A DNA stretch of 64,000 nt, from assembly GCA_001792895.1 (NCBI GenBank), contig MARA01000001.1, positions 496,001 to 560,000 on the forward strand. Direction: 5' to 3'. The notes below the pieces were generated by a model, which saw nothing but the letters and a program-made list of their open reading frames with translations, did not search any database and had not been told where the DNA came from. Positions 58,927-64,000 of this stretch are shown piece by piece. The position numbers and the translations under genes were made by a program. The number at the start of each line of letters is the position of its first letter. Within the stretch, counting starts at the first letter, position 1. The stretch is from Lentinus brumalis (taxonomy: Eukaryota > Basidiomycota > Agaricomycetes > Polyporales > Polyporaceae).

Positions 58927-60138
58927 ATGTCCGCATCGCTCATCGCATCGCGCACTACGTCGCTCCCTCCGACACCGTTGAGCGAAACCGGGGACTCATC
59001 CCTTGCACCTCTATCGCCTACGTTGAACTTGCAGCCCCTCTCGGACTCTGTGTTATCGACCACATCCGTCGCGATACTTCATGACGCGCCTAGCCATGAC
59101 ACCGATCACGCGGTGGACTCGATGAATGCTTGCGCCGCTCTCAACGGGAGCGTGACCTCATTGATCAGGGAGGCCGCCCAGTTCCAGGCTTCAGCCTGTT
59201 GGCACGGGTGAGTACGCATCCGTATTGAAGTGCAAATTTTCAGCTCAGAAACCCCTCCGCTCTAGTTCCGGCGGGGAGGTGGAGATGGACGTCGTCCTGC
59301 AGGAGATGAGGACGGTGTCGCATATGAACGCTCGGACCTTGGAATTAGTTCAGAGGCTTGTCGGATTGCAGGTATGGACTGAGTGCCTGTCTATCGTCGG
59401 CAAACTAACAGATGGTATGGCAGACGACTGACTCTGAGCGATTGTTCCAGCTTGAAGGCCAGACCGTCAATCTTCGTGGCGACATCACGAGGTCTTACTC
59501 TTCTGCCAATCGCCTCCACTATCGCACTAAACGTGAGTATCACTGGCAACGCGGCTTGCTTCATATGAGCTGAGCCTCAGACCTCCAGAGCATGTAACCA
59601 AGGAGCGCCAGAAGATACGAGACGACGCGGATGGATTACTCGAGACTCAAGAGAAGCACGAGGATCACATTCACTCGCTTCTGGCAGGGATTGCACAACT
59701 CCGGGCCGCCCATGCCACAACAGACACGCAGCTCGCTGCGCTGACAACTGCGCTCGAAGCGACGCAAGCTGAGCTTGCTGTCGTACGAGCCTCGCTGTGG
59801 TCCTCGAGAGTTCATGCTTCAATACGCTCTCTCTACTCTTTGGTACGTATGTCAAGCTGAAACATAGGTCGTCTAGACTCATGATCGGTCTTCAGGTCGC
59901 CTGGTTGGCGACGACCGTGCTGCACGCGGCCAGCACCCTCTGCGATCAGACAGCTTCTGGGGCTCGTATGTCGTTCAGATGGTGCGTCAACACCTCCTGC
60001 GAGTACGCAGATACGCTCCGATTTCTTGCCGTTGCGGTCGTCTTATGCGTGGTATTCCTCGACGAGATCAGGGGAGGGCGGGTGGATCATGTGGATAATC
60101 GTCCTATCTGGGAGTCCGCGCGCGCGCGTGCGCTCTGA
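58927..60138 (+). CDS. Coiled-coil protein with C-terminal membrane segment
   Basis: Starts MSASLIASRTTSLPPTPLSE at 58927 (ccaccatg context). Exons 58927-59207, 59266-59371, 59451-59532, and from about 59590 give AQFQASACWHG|SGGEVEMDVVLQEMRTVSHM, LELVQRLVGLQ, LEGQTVNLRGDITRSYSSAN, then QHVTKERQKIRDDADGLLET, EKHEDHIHSLLAGIAQLRAA, TDTQLAALTTALEATQAELA, a heptad coiled coil. The last exon reads VAWLATTVLHAASTLCDQTA and LRFLAVAVVLCVVFLDEIRG, a hydrophobic helix close to the C-terminus. Layout suits a tail-anchored coiled-coil protein; function unknown. The join between coiled coil and last exon (near 59840-59895) is approximate. Confidence 0.6.
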
Positions 60139-60318
60139 TAGATCATCTTTGTATCACTGGCTGGTGTTCTCTTCGCGTTGTTGATCAATGCATGGTTCTC
60201 CATTGTTCTTGATTTACATGAGCGGCGTGAGTTCTGTGACCCGCATGGCGCAGTGGCCACGCAATCTGACCGTGTTGAGCGCCCTTCCAACGTTTCTGAC
60301 CAACTGCCACCACTCCGC

Positions 60319-61257
60319 ATGCCCCCCCGCCAAAAAATCTGTACTTGCAGCGATTGCCAACTATGGACGTACACTGACGACCACGGCGTCGAGCAGCAAG
60401 GCCGCTTGCTGGCTCCAGAGAGAGTGCAGCGCCACCAGAACAGAGAGCGATACCTCGCTCAGGCCCGCGAAGGAGCCACTCCCGAACGCCCTACGTTGTC
60501 GCCTGAAGCGACTGTGTTACTCGCCACGGTCACGGATCCGGAGGAACAGTTTGAAGAGTCAGTCGCTGTACGACCTCGTGACGAAGAGGAGGACGACGAC
60601 GCGGATGCTCCTGTGGTGCGTAGTCCTTCAGTCGGCTTTACGGGACGTATCATAATTTCGCCGCAGGGTTGTGACAACGAGGGCCGAGGCGATCCTGTAG
60701 AAGGGGTCACCGTTGACACTATCGCAGAGCCTGAGCTCGAGGAATCGCAGGAGATCAATCCACAGGTCAGCATTTTCATGCATGCTCATGTAGCCGCTCC
60801 CGATAACCTCGAATATCCAGTCACGCTTCAGGGAGCTGTCCGAAATACAGTCCACTCTTGCCTTGAAGGAGCAACAGTTCCGTCGTCCCACTCTCAGGTT
60901 CTCTTCCCCCCTCAAAAACCGTTCGATGCTCCTTCTGAGCTTGACACAAGCCACGGTCCGACTTCGCGCTTCGTTGACTATCGGTCCAAAGTTCTCCCCT
61001 CCTTGTACCAGCGGGTGACAGCCCTGCTTCCCATCGGAGATTACGATGCAGATCGTCGTCGGGAAAAGCTACTGGACGAAATCGAGAAGTATACCGAGCA
61101 GGCCGTCCAGGCGGAATTGTATGCTTGGAGGGAGCAGATACTTACGCTCTTCGCCAAGACGCCTACCGATGGTCCGGAAGTTGTGAGCACCGGTATGTTG
61201 CATCAGTACTTGCCCAAATTTCTTGGGCATCTTGGGTATCTTAGCAAACCTTCCTAA
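60319..61257 (+). CDS. Transposon-associated ORF with Cys motif
   Basis: Starts MPPRQKICTCSDCQLWTYTD with a CxCxxC knuckle, then HGVEQQGRLLAPERVQRHQN, a form common at the N-terminus of ORFs of basidiomycete Plavaka-type elements. The rest is acidic/Pro-rich (RPRDEEEDDDADAP), then ordered near the end (DYRSKVLPSLYQRVTALLPI, EKLLDEIEKYTEQAVQAELY, HQYLPKFLGHLGYLSKPS). It converges on the Plavaka transposase on the other strand. It could be the companion ORF of that element, or the N-part of a second, inverted and truncated copy. The frame is open well before the ATG. Confidence 0.6.
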   Translation: MPPRQKICTCSDCQLWTYTDDHGVEQQGRLLAPERVQRHQNRERYLAQAREGATPERPTLSPEATVLLATVTDPEEQFEESVAVRPRDEEEDDDADAPVVRSPSVGFTGRIIISPQGCDNEGRGDPVEGVTVDTIAEPELEESQEINPQVSIFMHAHVAAPDNLEYPVTLQGAVRNTVHSCLEGATVPSSHSQVLFPPQKPFDAPSELDTSHGPTSRFVDYRSKVLPSLYQRVTALLPIGDYDADRRREKLLDEIEKYTEQAVQAELYAWREQILTLFAKTPTDGPEVVSTGMLHQYLPKFLGHLGYLSKPS

Positions 61258-61276
61258 GTCACCCAAGATGCCCAAG
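61222..61276. repeat. Strong inverted repeat (hairpin) between convergent transposon ORFs
   Basis: cttgggcatcttgggt and its exact reverse complement acccaagatgcccaag are 23 bp apart; a further cttag/ctaag pair extends the stem inward after a 2-bp mismatch. The left arm encodes the last residues of the plus-strand ORF, which stops inside the loop. Confidence 0.85.
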
Positions 61277-61338
61277 ACGACTAAGTAGCCGCATGTCCCA
61301 AGATGTCATACAGTAGAAATATTCCGCAGCTGAACTTG

Positions 61339-64000
61339 TTATACAATTGTCTCGTGCGCGTGATAGTCTACATAACAATTAACATAGTAGTTGTCAAAGG
61401 CATCTAGAGCGTCCGTGAACAAGAATTCAGCTGGTATGAACCTGTTTCCGAGAGCAGGCAAAAGGTGGCATGCACGTGCTATAGAGGACAGCGGGATGAT
61501 GCTTGCCACTCGCATGTCCCCGTCCATCTCTGGTTGTACCACCCACATTCCTGTCAACGGATCGCGTGCTTCTGTTGTAAACCACTCGACGAAGGCAGCC
61601 TGATACTCAAAGACATCGTGCGGGATAGTGAGCAACCGACGGACCCGAGCAACACGAAAGCGCGGCATGCCCCACTGAGTCGGATCCTCCGTGACAAGCA
61701 CAGTATCGTACCGCGCGTAGGCATTGTACCAGTTTGCGTTGCACCGAAAGGTTTCGCGTCGCATGCCGTGGGGACCGGAGCGTTCACTGGGCGCGTGGAA
61801 CACGACCGTGGCGCTTTGATGTACACCAACCTTCGCACGGGGAGAGACATGGGGGAAGTTCTCCATGTCCATGTCGGCTTCATAGTCGCCGTCCGGGAAC
61901 ATGCGGCTGTGGAGGAAGCGCGAGATGTCGAGATGAAGCTGTGGCCGGTGGAGATCATCTGCAAGATCGTTGAGACGTACGAAAGCTATGCCACATTGTG
62001 CGTCAGTAAGACATGGAGGAGAGTATCGGGGTTTATGCTCACCATGACGGGCCGCGAGCGTGATAGATGTGTGTGCATCATCAACGTCCCCCGCGTCCCG
62101 GGCGTCCTGCGTGGCTTGTGCGGCACGGAACGCTTCTTCTTTGAGCGTTTGAACGTCTTCTGCCTGATCGTCACCGAGCTGACGCCGTGCTGCTGTAAGG
62201 ACATCTCCATGGAGCAGGCCGCGGCGGCCGAACTCCGACCGCGCGGCCGCCATCTTGCTGAGACGGGAGAGAGACACGAGCATCTGCTTGATGGGCTGGT
62301 ACCTGCTCGAGCGTCGCCAGGTCTCCTTGACGGCCTCGATGTGCTTGGACTCCGTGATCGACGAACAGAGTCCATTCGGAGACCCGAACATCTCGATCGA
62401 CTGGGCGTAGTGCACAAGAGCATGCTGCCGAGGGAGTTTGAATCCATCCCGGCACACACCAACCTCGACAAAGATCTCACGAAGTTCGTGATAGTAGGCG
62501 AGGGCATCTTGCATTGCCTGCAGTGAGAACGTGTCATGTTCGGAGCGTCGTGCCAGATAAGCGAAGTCTAGCAGTGCAGCGATGCACTGGACCATTCTTG
62601 CAGGAACAAGACCCGCGATTGCGCCGAGATATATCTGTGAAAGACATATGACATGAGATGCTATCTCAGCGCGCACTGCGTGGGATACGTACCTTCATCA
62701 GCCCCTTCGAATCGTCTCCTGTCCACTGCGAGAAGTTCCGCCCTGTCGGAAAGCGACGCATGCCCGGAAACGGTGGCACGCAGGCTAGCCTGGAAGGAGA
62801 ACATGATGTGTAAATAGACTAGCCAAAACGCGTTCAAGAGGACATACCTTAGGTCTATTTGATCCAGGATCTTTGCGGCATCGCGCTCAGACGGTGCGGT
62901 GAGTTTGATGTATTCTGTCACCCAGTCGACAAGATGATCCTTGAATACGCCTTTGATCAATTGATGCAGGAGATCCGGCGTCAGCAGTTCATGAATGTCG
63001 GCACGCGGGAAGTGAGTCGTGAAAGGCTGTGCAGCAATGTGAGAGACCTTGTGGGAGCGGCTGGTGCGACAAACACTCACCTCTACGTCGGCGTTCACTC
63101 CGAATACATCCCACAGAATGCCCGGGTCAAACGTCTCTACTATGGCCTCCGTGTGCGCGCGGAACCGTGGGGGTCCCGCGGTGCGTAAGTCATCGGCATA
63201 AGCCCGACATCTGCGGGAAACATGTCAGCATGCGGAGGCACATAAGCACACGATACGCACTTCGGACACCAGCCCTGAACAACTCCAGATAGGTAAACTT
63301 GCTCCGGGTAGTCGGCTATGACAGGGCCCATCTCGAAGATCGCGCGACGGAAGTGTCCATCGGGGCACTGCATGACATGAGGCGCGATCATACCAGGACG
63401 GAGGGGACTTAGGATCTGGGCGAGGCTGGTGTGATAGATCTCCTTCACAAATGCGCGATACTCGTCCGTTGATGGGGCGCGGCCGACTACAAGTAATGCT
63501 TCGGTTAGTATGCCATAGAGATTGAACAGTAAATTCACTGATACATACGCTTCGGGATGGCTAGGAACGCTAAAGGAACGACAGCGTCGCCGTGAGCCCG
63601 ACGCATCTCGTTGTGCATGTTTCCGAGCGACATGTACACCGGATGAAATTCTTGATGGCCGGTGGCGACGGAGACGGTCGTCTTGTCGCTGCCAATAATG
63701 ATGGGGGTAAGCATGGCACCTTCGTAGTTGGGGTTAGCGGCCAGTGTGGTCTATCACGTTCCTGCATCAGCATGCGTGCATAGGATTATATAAAGGCTTG
63801 GAATGGCTATGATAGCGACTTACCGCCTTCTTGAAAGCCCAGGTACCAGACATAACGTCCGAGAAGCGACGACACCCGGGGGCGCTGTACTCCTCGTATG
63901 GTACATAGTCCCAGCGGCCGTCGAAGTCGGGGCAAGCCGCGATGCTCTCCGCCACACGAAGTGCGTTCCGAGTGTGTACAGTATACGTCTTGAGCTTCCA
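61339..64000 (-). mobile_element. Plavaka-type DNA transposase, 5' end beyond window
   Basis: Transposase of the basidiomycete Plavaka group (CACTA-related). In order from the right edge: WKLKTYTVHTRNALRVAESI, CPDFDGRWDYVPYEEYSAPG, PIIIGSDKTTVSVATGHQEF with [147 protein letters not shown] with RRSSRYQPIKQML. Five or more short introns interrupt it. The last exon (61339-62700) keeps an open frame to the stop. SDKTT and DLLHQLIKG are the conserved catalytic-region blocks. No frameshift was noticed, so the copy may be recent. Confidence 0.85.

Noticed and set aside
61465..62526. 353-residue plus-strand frame opposite the transposase
   Set aside because: Antisense of the conserved Plavaka exon; no independent motif.

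Overview
This is nuclear DNA from a filamentous basidiomycete, almost certainly an Agaricomycete and probably a wood-decay polypore-type fungus (the rank below class is inference). The evidence is dense genes split by many 50-70 nt GT-AG introns, a class I hydrophobin, basidiomycete-type HMG-box, WD40 and Gln/Pro-rich expanded families, and a Plavaka-type DNA transposon. No prokaryotic features, CRISPR arrays, rRNA or convincing tRNA genes were found.

Layout. 0-0.4 kb: 3' part of a hydrophobin. 0.7-5.4 kb: tandem array of an unusual gene family joining a ubiquitin-like domain, a ubiquitin domain ending in LRLRGG, and a domain beginning KPVIYLFPP; two copies look functional and a third is a broken chimera. 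6.7-8.0 kb: Sec14/CRAL-TRIO lipid-transfer protein. 8.4-11.4 kb: head-to-head members of a fungal family here called F (N-terminal GHG-x-LW-x-PEP and GDVG motifs). 13.3-15.1 kb: unrecognised small genes. 15.4-18.1 kb: PP2A catalytic subunit and eIF1A, divergently transcribed. 19.5-20.2 kb: WD40 gene fragment. 20.4-23.2 kb: two-HMG-box protein directly downstream of another F gene. 23.9-25.4 kb: REX4-type exonuclease. 27.3-29.8 kb: CCT5 chaperonin subunit. 32-33.5 kb: another F gene. 35.3-36.0 kb: secreted Gly/Asn/Gln/Asp repeat protein. 37.2-38.1 kb: ankyrin-like protein. 38.6-38.9 kb: a MITE. 38.9-40.0 kb: NmrA-like reductase with an internal deletion. 40-43 kb: repeat-rich, non-genic. 43.1-47.0 kb: long Gln/Pro-rich expanded-family gene. 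47.4-48.4 kb: SUN-domain nuclear-envelope protein. 48.8-52.4 kb: three unrecognised genes, two with membrane segments. 54.3-55.8 kb: WD40 protein. 57.1-58.4 kb: LRR/F-box-like protein. 58.9-60.1 kb: coiled-coil, probably membrane-anchored protein. 60.3 kb to the right edge: transposon-associated ORF, a strong hairpin and a Plavaka transposase running off the window.

Housekeeping genes (PP2A, eIF1A, REX4, CCT5, SUN, Sec14, HMG) alternate with expanded, decaying lineage-specific families and mobile DNA. The most notable system is the [21 protein letters not shown] gene at 2653-4184, whose four exons rebuild a 450-residue protein in frame, including an exon junction inside the canonical N-terminus of ubiquitin. 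Exon boundaries are read by eye from GT/AG signals and homology; none has transcript support.
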